64,000 nt of DNA from Bacillota bacterium (GTDB lineage Bacteria > Bacillota > Clostridia > Peptostreptococcales > Anaerovoracaceae): positions 1 through 64,000 of the forward strand of contig JAFSCP010000006.1 in the NCBI GenBank assembly GCA_017436705.1, given 5' to 3'. The stretch's first letter is position 1. Each line of letters begins with the position of its first letter. Shown in pieces: positions 35,670 through 43,603 of this stretch. A model generated the notes under the pieces. The model worked only from the letters and a program-made list of their open reading frames with translations, did no database searches and was not told the origin of the DNA. The position numbers and the translations under genes were made by a program.

Positions 35670-36380
35670 ATGGAAGCTTTAAGGAAAGCACTCGAAACGC
35701 TGGGATTGCCAGCTGATGAGCAAACTGTAAATAAATACCAGAAGTACATGGAGGGCGTGCTGGACTGGAACGAAAAGGTTAACCTGACCAATATCACTGA
35801 TCCTGAAGAGTTCGTAATCAAGCACTTTATCGACTCTATCATCTGTGCCTGCTATCCTGAGTTTGAAGAAGCTCAGAAAATTATTGATGTGGGCACCGGC
35901 GGCGGTTTTCCTGGAATTCCCCTAGCGCTGGCTGCTCCTGACAAGGAGTTCGTGCTCATGGACTCTCTCAACAAGAGACTTAAAATTATCGATGAGCTCT
36001 GCGGTCAGATCGGTATCGGCAATGTGACAACTGTTCATGCCCGCGCTGAAGAACTGGCAAAAAACAAGGCTCATCGTGAGCAGTACGATCTTTGTGTTTC
36101 CCGTGCCGTTGCCAACATGGCGGTTCTGGCCGAGTACTGCCTGCCGTTTATAAAAGTAGGCGGCTGCCTCATGGCATATAAGGGTCCGGATGCAGAACGT
36201 GAAGTAGAAGAAGCACGCAAGGCGCTTTATCTTCTTGGCGGACAGGTAGAGGAAATCCGTGAAGGAAACCTTAAGGAATTCGGTATCGACCATAAAGTTG
36301 TAATTATTAAAAAAGTTAAAAATACTCCGTCGAAATTCCCGCGCAAAGCCGGAACTCCGGCGAAAGAACCTCTGAAGTAG
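35670..36380 (+). CDS. rsmG: 16S rRNA m7G527 methyltransferase RsmG (GidB)
   Basis: A 236-residue SAM enzyme that methylates G527 of 16S rRNA. The SAM motif is IDVGTGGGFPGIPLALA (about residues 72-88) followed by LMDSLNKRLKI and SRAVANM (about 148). A short basic tail (KFPRKAGTPAKEP) ends the protein. The gene follows mnmG without a gap, and its end overlaps a terminator hairpin. Confidence 0.97.
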   Translation: MEALRKALETLGLPADEQTVNKYQKYMEGVLDWNEKVNLTNITDPEEFVIKHFIDSIICACYPEFEEAQKIIDVGTGGGFPGIPLALAAPDKEFVLMDSLNKRLKIIDELCGQIGIGNVTTVHARAEELAKNKAHREQYDLCVSRAVANMAVLAEYCLPFIKVGGCLMAYKGPDAEREVEEARKALYLLGGQVEEIREGNLKEFGIDHKVVIIKKVKNTPSKFPRKAGTPAKEPLK

Positions 36381-36397
36381 CGATTTCAGGGGTTTTT
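36367..36397 (+). terminator. Terminator over the rsmG stop codon
   Basis: AACCTCTGAA pairs with TTTCAGGGGTT around a short loop and is followed by six T. Confidence 0.8.
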
Positions 36398-36464
36398 TAG
36401 TGTACGAAAGTTTACATATTGCCCGCAGGACATGGTATTATTTCCCCAGAAGGGGGAGATAGAG

Positions 36465-37250
36465 ATGAAAATTGTACAGATTCCAATTTCTATGATAACT
36501 GCCAATCCAGATCAGCCGCGGAAGGTTTTCAGAGATGAAGAACTTTCTGAACTGCGGGACTCCATAGCAGAATATGGAGTCCTTCAGCCGCTGATTGTAA
36601 AAAAGGCAGAAGGACGGAAATTTTTTCTTATTGCCGGAGAGCGGCGCCTGCGTGCTGCAACTCTGGCGGGGCTTAAGACTGTGCCCGCAGTTGTAAGGAC
36701 TTTCGATGAGAGAGAAGTTGCACTGGTGGCACTTGTAGAAAATGTTCAGCGTGAGAATCTGAACTTTTTAGAAGAGGCCCGGGCATATAAAAAACTGATG
36801 GACGATTTCGGCCTGACTCAGGGGGAGATTGCAAAAAGGGTCAGCAAGCAGCAGTCCACCATTTCCAACAAGATACGCATACTAGGCCTGCCTGAGGATA
36901 TTCAGGAAGCAATTCTTGAAAACAACCTGACCGAAAGACACGCACGTGCACTTCTTAAACTTGAAGGACAGGATGAGCGAAAGCGTGTAATTTCAAGGGT
37001 TTCAGCCAATAACCTAAATGTAAAACAGACTGAAAAACTTATTGAGGATATTATTGCGGGAAAGGAAAAGGCAGAACGGCAGAAACGGAAAATAAATTAC
37101 ATAAGTTACAAAATTTACCTTAACACAATGCGTAAAGCATTCAATCAGATTAAAGATGTGGAAAAAGGTGCAAAGTTTATTGAAAATGATCAGGGTGACT
37201 TCCTGGAAGTTAAAATAATAATTCCAAAAAACGATAGATGTTTCACGTGA
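36465..37250 (+). CDS. noc: Nucleoid occlusion protein Noc (ParB family)
   Basis: A 261-residue ParB/Noc family CTP-binding protein. The arginine box is GERRLRAATLAGLK (about residues 60-73), the helix-turn-helix lies at KRVSKQQSTISNKIRIL (about 124-140), and the C-terminal part is short, as in Noc. It differs from the second ParB protein downstream. Its last codons run through the parS palindrome, and the stop codon TGA is part of that site. The start is 36465 (MKIVQIPISMI) after GGGGGAG. Confidence 0.8.
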   Translation: MKIVQIPISMITANPDQPRKVFRDEELSELRDSIAEYGVLQPLIVKKAEGRKFFLIAGERRLRAATLAGLKTVPAVVRTFDEREVALVALVENVQRENLNFLEEARAYKKLMDDFGLTQGEIAKRVSKQQSTISNKIRILGLPEDIQEAILENNLTERHARALLKLEGQDERKRVISRVSANNLNVKQTEKLIEDIIAGKEKAERQKRKINYISYKIYLNTMRKAFNQIKDVEKGAKFIENDQGDFLEVKIIIPKNDRCFT

Positions 37251-37266
37251 AACATCTATTTTTTTT
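37234..37266. other. parS centromere site at the end of noc
   Basis: TGTTTCACGTGAAACA at 37239-37254 is the perfect parS consensus. It lies in a longer 26-bp perfect palindrome (37234-37259) that is followed by a run of T. The noc stop is inside it, and the parA -10 box is 26 bases downstream. The palindrome with the T-run may also act as a terminator for the noc transcript. Confidence 0.97.
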
Positions 37267-37321
37267 TACAGAAGTATGTTATAATAGACCACAGAGAAAA
37301 ATTTATCCAGGAGGGACAATC

Positions 37322-38092
37322 GTGGGAAAAGCGATAGCAATTTTCAATCAAAAGGGTGGAGTAGGAAAAACTACAACTAATATTAATCTGGCTGCTTGTC
37401 TGGCTATGAAGGGGAAGAAGGTTCTGATTCTTGACATCGACCCTCAGGGCAACACAACAAGCGGTATTGGCATACAGAAGAGAAGTCTGAAAAATACAAT
37501 CTACAATATTTTAATCGATAAGGAGTTCGACCCTAAGAAGGCAATCATCAAGACAAATGTAAAAAATCTTGACCTTATTCCTGCCAGCGTAGACCTTGCA
37601 GGTGCTGAAGTTGAACTGGTGCAGATTGAGGGCAGAGAAAGCACTCTGAAGAACGGTCTTGATAAGGTGAAAGATAACTATGATTATATTTTCATTGACT
37701 GTCCTCCTTCACTCGGACTACTTACAATCAACTCACTTACTGCGGTTGACAGCGTACTGATTCCTATTCAGTGCGAGTTCTATGCGCTGGAAGGGGTGAG
37801 CCAGCTGGTGAGCACAATCGAGCTTGTAAAGAAGAGCCTGAATCCTAAACTGGAAATTCAGGGTGTTATTCTGAGCATGTTTGACGGAAGAACTAATCTG
37901 TCCGTACAGGTTGTTCAGGAAGTTAAGAAATATTTCGGCGGAAAGGTTTATGCTACAGTAATTCCAAGAAACGTAAGACTTGCTGAAGCCCCAAGCTTTG
38001 GTATGCCGATTACTGAGTATGACCCTAAGTCAAAGGGTGCAGAAGCGTATATGGATTTTGCAGAGGAATTTTTAGATCTGGAGGAAAACTAG
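37322..38092 (+). CDS. parA: Chromosome partitioning ATPase ParA/Soj
   Basis: A 256-residue P-loop ATPase. The deviant Walker A is NQKGGVGKTTTNINLA (about residues 9-24), the A' motif is LDIDPQGN (about 39-46), and Walker B is IFIDCPPSLG (about 118-127). I use the GTG at 37322 because AGGAGGG is 7 bases before it; the ATG-frame extension from 37238 lies in parS. A -10 box TATAAT is at 37280-37285, with no clear -35. ParA moves ParB-parS complexes and tunes DnaA. Confidence 0.97.
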   Translation: MGKAIAIFNQKGGVGKTTTNINLAACLAMKGKKVLILDIDPQGNTTSGIGIQKRSLKNTIYNILIDKEFDPKKAIIKTNVKNLDLIPASVDLAGAEVELVQIEGRESTLKNGLDKVKDNYDYIFIDCPPSLGLLTINSLTAVDSVLIPIQCEFYALEGVSQLVSTIELVKKSLNPKLEIQGVILSMFDGRTNLSVQVVQEVKKYFGGKVYATVIPRNVRLAEAPSFGMPITEYDPKSKGAEAYMDFAEEFLDLEEN

Positions 38093-38093
38093 A

Positions 38094-39023
38094 ATGGCAG
38101 CTAAAAAAGGTGGATTGGGCAGAGGCCTGGACGCTTTGTTCGCAGACGCAGTTCCCGTAAATAATCCTGAAAGCGAAGAAAAGGAAACCAAGGCAAAATC
38201 ATCAAAGAAAAAAGCGGCAGCTGAAGAGAAAGTGGCAGCAGGAGATGCTGTACAGTACATAAACATTCACGACATCATGCCGAACGTGAATCAGCCGCGT
38301 AAGACTTTCAATGAAGAAAAAATTGAAGAGTTATCCAAGTCAATCAAGGAACACGGCATAATTCAGCCGATTGTGGTCCGTAAGAAAAAGACAGGGTATG
38401 AAATAGTTGCAGGGGAAAGACGCTGGAGAGCAGCCATGAAGGCTGAGCTTTCAGAGGTTCCTTGTCTTATCAGAGAACTGAGCGATGAGCAGAATATGCT
38501 CATTGCAATCATCGAAAATATGCAGCGTGAAGACCTGAATCCTGTGGAAGAAGCTGAAGGTCTCAATCAGATGATTGTAACTTTCGGTATGACTCAGGAG
38601 CAGGTTTCAAAGAGTGTGGGCAAGAGCAGACCGTATATCGCCAACTCTCTCAGACTTCTTAAACTTCCTGAGTACATAAAGGAAAACATGGCTGAAGGAA
38701 AGCTTTCTGCGGCTCACGGAAGAACTCTTATAACTGTAGAGGATGAAACAGTAAGAAAGTCAATCTGCGACAAGATTATTGAAGAAGGCCTTTCTGTAAG
38801 GGCGGTTGAAAAACTTGTTTCCGAAATCGGTAAGGATAAGAAGAAAAGACCTGCTGCAAGGGTAAAGAACCCTGACGTTGCCAAGGTTGAAGCTGATCTG
38901 AAAGAGGCTCTCGGAACACGGGTTACAATCAGTCAGAACGGCAAAAAAGGTAAAATAGAAATCGAATATTTCAGCAGAGATGAGCTTGAAAGACTCATTG
39001 AAATGTTGAAAACACTGGGTTAG
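38094..39023 (+). CDS. parB: Chromosome partitioning protein ParB/Spo0J
   Basis: A 309-residue ParB CTPase. It starts with the conserved KKGGLGRGLDALFAD, has a charged linker, box II GERRWRAAMKA (about residues 104-114), the helix-turn-helix EQVSKSVGKSRPYIANSLRL (about 163-182) and a C-terminal dimerisation domain (YFSRDELERLIEML). It loads at parS and recruits SMC. It begins one base after the parA stop. Confidence 0.97.
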   Translation: MAAKKGGLGRGLDALFADAVPVNNPESEEKETKAKSSKKKAAAEEKVAAGDAVQYINIHDIMPNVNQPRKTFNEEKIEELSKSIKEHGIIQPIVVRKKKTGYEIVAGERRWRAAMKAELSEVPCLIRELSDEQNMLIAIIENMQREDLNPVEEAEGLNQMIVTFGMTQEQVSKSVGKSRPYIANSLRLLKLPEYIKENMAEGKLSAAHGRTLITVEDETVRKSICDKIIEEGLSVRAVEKLVSEIGKDKKKRPAARVKNPDVAKVEADLKEALGTRVTISQNGKKGKIEIEYFSRDELERLIEMLKTLG

Positions 39024-39030
39024 AGAGGAG

Positions 39031-39046
39031 TGTTTCACATGAAACT
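39031..39046. other. Imperfect second parS-like site
   Basis: TGTTTCACATGAAACT differs from perfect parS at two positions. It spans the ribosome binding site and start codon of the small gene at 39039. It may be a weak ParB site or a chance match forced by the start codon. Confidence 0.45.
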
Positions 39047-39314
39047 TTTAATTTTGCTCATGGCAGTATGGAATCTGATAACTTTCCTGATGATGGCCAT
39101 AGATAAAATGAAAGCCAAAAGAGACAAGCGGAGAATAAGTGAAAAAACCTTGCTGCTGAGCAGTTTTATTATGGGCGGGATCGGCATTGCTGCCGGAGCA
39201 CTTATCTGCCATCACAAAACCCGCAAGCTGAAATTTCAGATTCTTGTGCCGCTGTCGCTTATTGTCAACGGGGCTGTTATTTTCGCTTTGTTTTTTCATT
39301 TCGGCATAGTTTAG
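39039..39314 (+). CDS. DUF1294 small membrane protein
   Basis: A 91-residue protein with three hydrophobic segments. FLMMAIDKMKAKRDKRRISE and the following helix match the DUF1294 family, whose function is not known. I start at 39039 (MKLLILLM) because AGGAG is 8 bases before it. It sits between parB and a terminator, so it ends the par operon. Confidence 0.85.
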   Translation: MKLLILLMAVWNLITFLMMAIDKMKAKRDKRRISEKTLLLSSFIMGGIGIAAGALICHHKTRKLKFQILVPLSLIVNGAVIFALFFHFGIV

Positions 39315-39326
39315 GTAAATTATAAT

Positions 39327-39351
39327 AAAGCCCCTTGCGCAGGGGCTTTTG
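39327..39351 (+). terminator. Terminator at the end of the par operon
   Basis: AAAGCCCC and GGGGCTTT pair around a 7-base loop; TTTTG follows. Confidence 0.9.
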
Positions 39352-39369
39352 TATTTCAGGGAATATATT

Positions 39370-39927
39370 ATGGAAGAAAAAAATATAAATTATGAAAGGC
39401 TGAAGAAGCTTTTCGATGAAGTAGTCAGAGAGGCTGTAAGTCTTGGAATTCCAATAAGCAGGAATATTCATGGGCCGGTGATAAACACCAGAGCAAAAGC
39501 CCGGTTCGGGTGCTGCAAGGCAAATAAAAAGACTATCGGGCCAGTTTCATATACAATCGAAATATCTGAAAGGGTGCTGGCGGCCGGAGAAAAAAATATA
39601 AAGGAAATCATTGCCCATGAGCTTCTGCACACATGCAGGGGTTGTATGAATCATGGTAAAAAATGGAAAGAATATGCGGAAGTTTTCCGCAAGGGCTGCG
39701 GTTATAAAATTACAAGAACAACATCATATGAATCTCTTGGCCTTGAAGTGCCGGCCGGGACAAGACAAAGTGAACCATATAAATATGTGCTGGTCTGCCA
39801 GAAGTGCGGAGGTAAAATAATGCGCAGAAGAAGGTGCAGTCTGGTTGAGAAACCTCACCTTTACAGATGCGGCAAATGTGGTGGAAACCTTGAATTACAA
39901 GCAAAAAATACTACATCTTGTAGATGA
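39370..39927 (+). CDS. SprT-like zinc metallopeptidase domain protein
   Basis: A 185-residue protein of the SprT/Spartan-like group. The zinc site is AHELLHTCRGCMNHGKKW (about residues 83-100), with HEXXH in the form HELLH, and the C-terminus has a zinc ribbon: CQKCGGKI followed by CGKCGGNL (about 141-181). Spartan-type proteases clear DNA-protein crosslinks; bacterial SprT-like proteins are poorly known. The start at 39370 follows CAGGGA. It lies between the par genes and gdpP. Confidence 0.85.
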   Translation: MEEKNINYERLKKLFDEVVREAVSLGIPISRNIHGPVINTRAKARFGCCKANKKTIGPVSYTIEISERVLAAGEKNIKEIIAHELLHTCRGCMNHGKKWKEYAEVFRKGCGYKITRTTSYESLGLEVPAGTRQSEPYKYVLVCQKCGGKIMRRRRCSLVEKPHLYRCGKCGGNLELQAKNTTSCR

Positions 39928-39998
39928 AAAATATTTGCAGTTGTGCTATAATATTATGATAGACTGCTATAACTGTCTTTAAATATAAGGAGTATATT

Positions 39999-41765
39999 AT
40001 GTCTGAGAACAAGCAGGAAAAAATCATAACATCTTGCGTGCCGATGCCGCTTTGTGTTATCAACAGTCAGGGCAAGGTTGTTGATGCCAACGAGCATATC
40101 GGTGACGTATTTATATATGATGCTATTATAGACGCTGATATCTTTACACTGACGGGTATCAAGACTGCGGATTATTATGCTGCAGCGGAAAATGACACAC
40201 ACCCGCAGATTAAGAGGAACGAAAAGATTTTCAGAATCATTGCATATAAGATGGATGAAAGTGAAGAACCGAATCTGGGGATTCTCTTTCAGGATGTAAC
40301 TGTGCTGGAAGACCTGAAGGATCGTTACAATAACGAAAAACCTTGCGCTGCAAAGATTCAGATTGATAACGAAGACCAGCTCATAGGAAGTAGTGGGGCT
40401 GCACCTAACCTGAGTCTTTCGACAGAAATCGACAAGGCAATCAGACGATGGGCAGCAAGAATGAACGCTACAGTGACAAGAATCAAGAGCAGCAGTTATG
40501 TTGTATGGTTCGAGCAGCAGCATCTTGACCGTCTCATTGCCAATAAGTTCGATATTCTTGATGATGTGCGTGAGCTGGAAACAGGGGCAGATTTCCCTGC
40601 AAGCCTGAGCATCGGTATCGGAGTCGGCGGCAAAACTCTGGCTCAGTCCGAAGAATATGCCGATGCAGCTCTTGACCTGGCAATGGGTCGTGGCGGCGAC
40701 CAGGCGGTTGTAAAGAGAAATATAAAAGTAGAATACTACGGCGGTAAACTTCAGACCGTTGAAAAGAGTAATAAAGGTAAGTCGAGAATTGTCAGCCACG
40801 CGCTGAAACAGTTAATCGATCAGTCTAAAAAAGTTTTCATCATGGGTCACCGCAATGCTGACATGGACAGTTTCGGTGCGGCGCTGGGTATTATGAGGCT
40901 TTGTACTCTTTCTGAAAAAGAGCCGTATATAGTTATCGACGAAGTCAGTGACAGTCTGGCATCAATTTATAAGCAGGCCAAGGAAAGCGAAAATTATAAG
41001 TTTATTTCCGGGGAAAAGGCTGTTGACCTGGCGGAAGCAGGAGATGATGACCTGGTTATTGTTGTGGACACACACAGACCTAGTCTGGTTCAGTGTCCGC
41101 AGCTTCTGGACGTATGCGAAAAAATCGTGGTAATCGACCATCACCGCAAGGTTGAGGAATTTATTGAAAATCCGGTACTGGCATACATGGAATCCTACGC
41201 GTCATCCACATCTGAACTGGTGGCCGAAATGCTCCAGTACATGTCATCGAAAAAGATTCTTCTCAAGCTGGAGGCAGAAGCTCTTCTGGCAGGGATGACT
41301 GTGGATACCAATGGTTTTACTGTCAAGACCGGTGTGCGTACTTTTGATGCGGCAGCATGGCTCCGCCGTCAGGGTGCGGACCCAACAGAAGTGAAGAGAT
41401 TCTTCCAGGAAGATTTTTATAACATCAGACTGAAGGCAGTGGCCATGGCAGCGGCAAGATTCTTTGACGGCGGCGTGGCGATTGCTACATGTGAGCAGGT
41501 GAGCCAGGATGCACAGGTGCTTTGTGCACAGGTGGCAGACCAGCTGCTGACAGTAAAGGGCGTGAAGGTTTCATTTACCGTGGGCAGAAACATGGAAATG
41601 AAGACTGTTATCAGTGCCCGTTCCCTGGGCGAAGTAAATGTCCAGATTATTATGGAAAAATTCGGTGGCGGAGGTCACCTGACTACGGCGGCTGCCCAGG
41701 TGGACAGCTCAATAGATGAGACCGTAAGTAAAATTATGGAAATTATGGAGGTTAACAAACAATGA
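39999..41765 (+). CDS. gdpP: GdpP-like DHH phosphodiesterase without membrane helices
   Basis: A 588-residue protein with PAS-like (about residues 10-100), degenerate GGDEF-like (about 110-250), DHH (about 275-430) and DHHA1 (about 470-580) domains. DHH motifs are HRNADMDSFGA (284-294), VDTHRPS (356-362), DHHRK (380-384), and the DHHA1 loop FGGGGH. GdpP degrades the messenger c-di-AMP to pApA. Normal GdpP (about 655 residues) starts with two membrane helices; here the protein begins directly at the PAS domain, so it should be cytosolic. No helix-coding sequence remains in the 70-base leader. The stop overlaps rplI. Confidence 0.9.
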   Translation: MSENKQEKIITSCVPMPLCVINSQGKVVDANEHIGDVFIYDAIIDADIFTLTGIKTADYYAAAENDTHPQIKRNEKIFRIIAYKMDESEEPNLGILFQDVTVLEDLKDRYNNEKPCAAKIQIDNEDQLIGSSGAAPNLSLSTEIDKAIRRWAARMNATVTRIKSSSYVVWFEQQHLDRLIANKFDILDDVRELETGADFPASLSIGIGVGGKTLAQSEEYADAALDLAMGRGGDQAVVKRNIKVEYYGGKLQTVEKSNKGKSRIVSHALKQLIDQSKKVFIMGHRNADMDSFGAALGIMRLCTLSEKEPYIVIDEVSDSLASIYKQAKESENYKFISGEKAVDLAEAGDDDLVIVVDTHRPSLVQCPQLLDVCEKIVVIDHHRKVEEFIENPVLAYMESYASSTSELVAEMLQYMSSKKILLKLEAEALLAGMTVDTNGFTVKTGVRTFDAAAWLRRQGADPTEVKRFFQEDFYNIRLKAVAMAAARFFDGGVAIATCEQVSQDAQVLCAQVADQLLTVKGVKVSFTVGRNMEMKTVISARSLGEVNVQIIMEKFGGGGHLTTAAAQVDSSIDETVSKIMEIMEVNKQ

Positions 41766-42208
41766 TTGTAATTTTAAAGAAAGACGTTAAAGGCACAGGC
41801 AAGGCAGGAGATGTGGTAAAGGTAAGCGACGGTTATGCAAGAAACATGCTCATTCCGAAGGGCGCTGCAATCGAAGCAACTGAAGGCAATGTAAGAAGCC
41901 TTGAAAAGCAGAAGCAGCTTGCCGCTGAAAAGAAAGCAGAAGAAAAGGCTGCTGCTCAGGCTATGGCAGAAAAGCTTAACGCAGTCGGCGTTACTATCAA
42001 GACAAAGGCTGGTGAAGGTGGCAGAATTTTCGGCTCCATCACTTCCAAGGATATTGCTGATGCACTTAAGGACCAGCACAAGCTTACAGTAGACAAGAAA
42101 AAAATCCAGCTGGACAACCCAATCAAGTCCACCGGCGAAATGTCTGTAAATGTGAAACTTTACAGCGAAGTTTCCGCGCAGCTTAAGGTAACAATCGTAG
42201 CTGAATAG
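41762..42208 (+). CDS. rplI: Ribosomal protein L9
   Basis: A 148-residue L9 protein with the N-terminal domain (VILKKDVKGTGKAGDVVKVS, GYARNMLIPKGAA), a long central helix (residues about 42-75) and the C-terminal domain. It stabilises the L1 stalk side of the ribosome. It overlaps the gdpP stop (ATGA) and is followed 31 bases later by dnaB, the usual order gdpP-rplI-dnaB. Confidence 0.98.
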   Translation: MIVILKKDVKGTGKAGDVVKVSDGYARNMLIPKGAAIEATEGNVRSLEKQKQLAAEKKAEEKAAAQAMAEKLNAVGVTIKTKAGEGGRIFGSITSKDIADALKDQHKLTVDKKKIQLDNPIKSTGEMSVNVKLYSEVSAQLKVTIVAE

Positions 42209-42239
42209 ACGAACCACTTTTACAAAACAGGAGATTAAC

Positions 42240-43556
42240 ATGATTGAGAGAATTCCTCCCCACAACGAAGAGGCGGAAAGATCCGTCCTTGGGGCAATTA
42301 TGCTCAACAGAGATGTGCTTCTGGAAGTTCTTGAAGAAGTAACTGCTGATGACTTTTACAATGAAAGTCACAGGGAAATTTTCAAGGCAATCTGGGAGTT
42401 ATATAAAGACAATACTGCGGTGGACATGCTTACTGTCTGTGAAGAGCTGAAGAAACGCAAAGCTCTTGATATGGTAGGCGGCAGAGCGTACATCGCTACT
42501 TTGACTGCGGAGGTGCCGTCAACGGCCAATGCTATTGAGTATGCAAAGATCGTATCTGAAAAGGCAACACTTCGTCAGCTCATAAACACTTCAGAAGATA
42601 TCACTGACAAAGGCTATGAAGCCAAGATGGATGCAAGCGAAATTCTTGATTACGCAGAAGGCGGTATTTTCAAGATCGGTCAGCGCCGTCAGAAGACTGA
42701 CTATGCCAAGATTCAGGATGTCCTTCTCAGCAACATTAAAATTATCGACGAGGCAGCCAAGAACAAGGACAAGATTGTCGGTATTCCCACAGGTTTCAAG
42801 GACCTGGACGAAAAGACCAGTGGTTTCCAGCGCTCCGACCTGGTTATCCTGGCGGCAAGACCTGCCATGGGTAAGACTGCCTTTGCGCTGAATATTGCTC
42901 AGCAGAGTGCTGTAAAGTACGGCTCTTCTGTAATCATCTTTTCCCTGGAAATGTCCAAGGAACAGCTGGGCCAGCGACTTCTGGCAATGCAGGCGAGAGT
43001 TGAAATGCAGAAACTGAAGCAAGGCGACCTGGACCGGAAGGACTGGGACCGCATCACTATGGCACTGGATGAACTTAACAGCACCAAAATCGTAATCGAC
43101 GATACACCTGGCATTTCCATCATGGAAATGAGAAATAAATGCAGAAGACTGAAGGCAGAGCAGGGTCTTGACCTGATTGTAATCGACTACCTTCAGCTCA
43201 TGAGTCTGCAGGGCAAGACTGACAACCGTCAGCAGGAAATCAGTACAATTTCCAGAAACCTGAAGCTTCTGGCAAGAGAAATGGACTGTGCGTGCATCGT
43301 GCTTTCCCAGCTTTCCCGTGCGCCGGAACAGAGACAGGACCACAGACCGATTCTTTCCGACCTGAGAGAATCAGGTTCCATCGAGCAGGATGCGGACATT
43401 GTAATTTTCCTGTACAGAGACGATTACTACAATGAAAATACAGACAAGCCGGGCGTCTGCGAAGTGAATATTGCTAAACACCGAAGCGGACCAACGGACA
43501 AGATCGACCTGACCTGGGTTTCACGTTACACCAAGTTCAGCGACAAGGCATTTTAG
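42240..43556 (+). CDS. dnaB: Replicative DNA helicase
   Basis: A 438-residue hexameric helicase (DnaC in Bacillus naming). The N-terminal part starts IPPHNEEAERSVLGAIML, the Walker A is ARPAMGKTAFALNIA (about residues 206-220), Walker B is LDLIVIDYLQLM (about 310-321), and SQLSRAPEQR (about 358-367) and ADIVIFLYRDDYY (about 385) complete the RecA-like motifs. It unwinds DNA at the fork. The DnaD-type gene that follows 47 bases on probably serves its loading. Confidence 0.97.
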   Translation: MIERIPPHNEEAERSVLGAIMLNRDVLLEVLEEVTADDFYNESHREIFKAIWELYKDNTAVDMLTVCEELKKRKALDMVGGRAYIATLTAEVPSTANAIEYAKIVSEKATLRQLINTSEDITDKGYEAKMDASEILDYAEGGIFKIGQRRQKTDYAKIQDVLLSNIKIIDEAAKNKDKIVGIPTGFKDLDEKTSGFQRSDLVILAARPAMGKTAFALNIAQQSAVKYGSSVIIFSLEMSKEQLGQRLLAMQARVEMQKLKQGDLDRKDWDRITMALDELNSTKIVIDDTPGISIMEMRNKCRRLKAEQGLDLIVIDYLQLMSLQGKTDNRQQEISTISRNLKLLAREMDCACIVLSQLSRAPEQRQDHRPILSDLRESGSIEQDADIVIFLYRDDYYNENTDKPGVCEVNIAKHRSGPTDKIDLTWVSRYTKFSDKAF

Positions 43557-43603
43557 TGTAATTCCACAGGTTCTTCAGCCAGTCAACACAGAAAGAGGAT
43601 AAA

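Noticed and set aside
39954..40799. Leftward 281-codon frame
   Set aside because: It lies opposite the gdpP gene, whose domains and motifs are clear; no ribosome binding site and a low-complexity translation.
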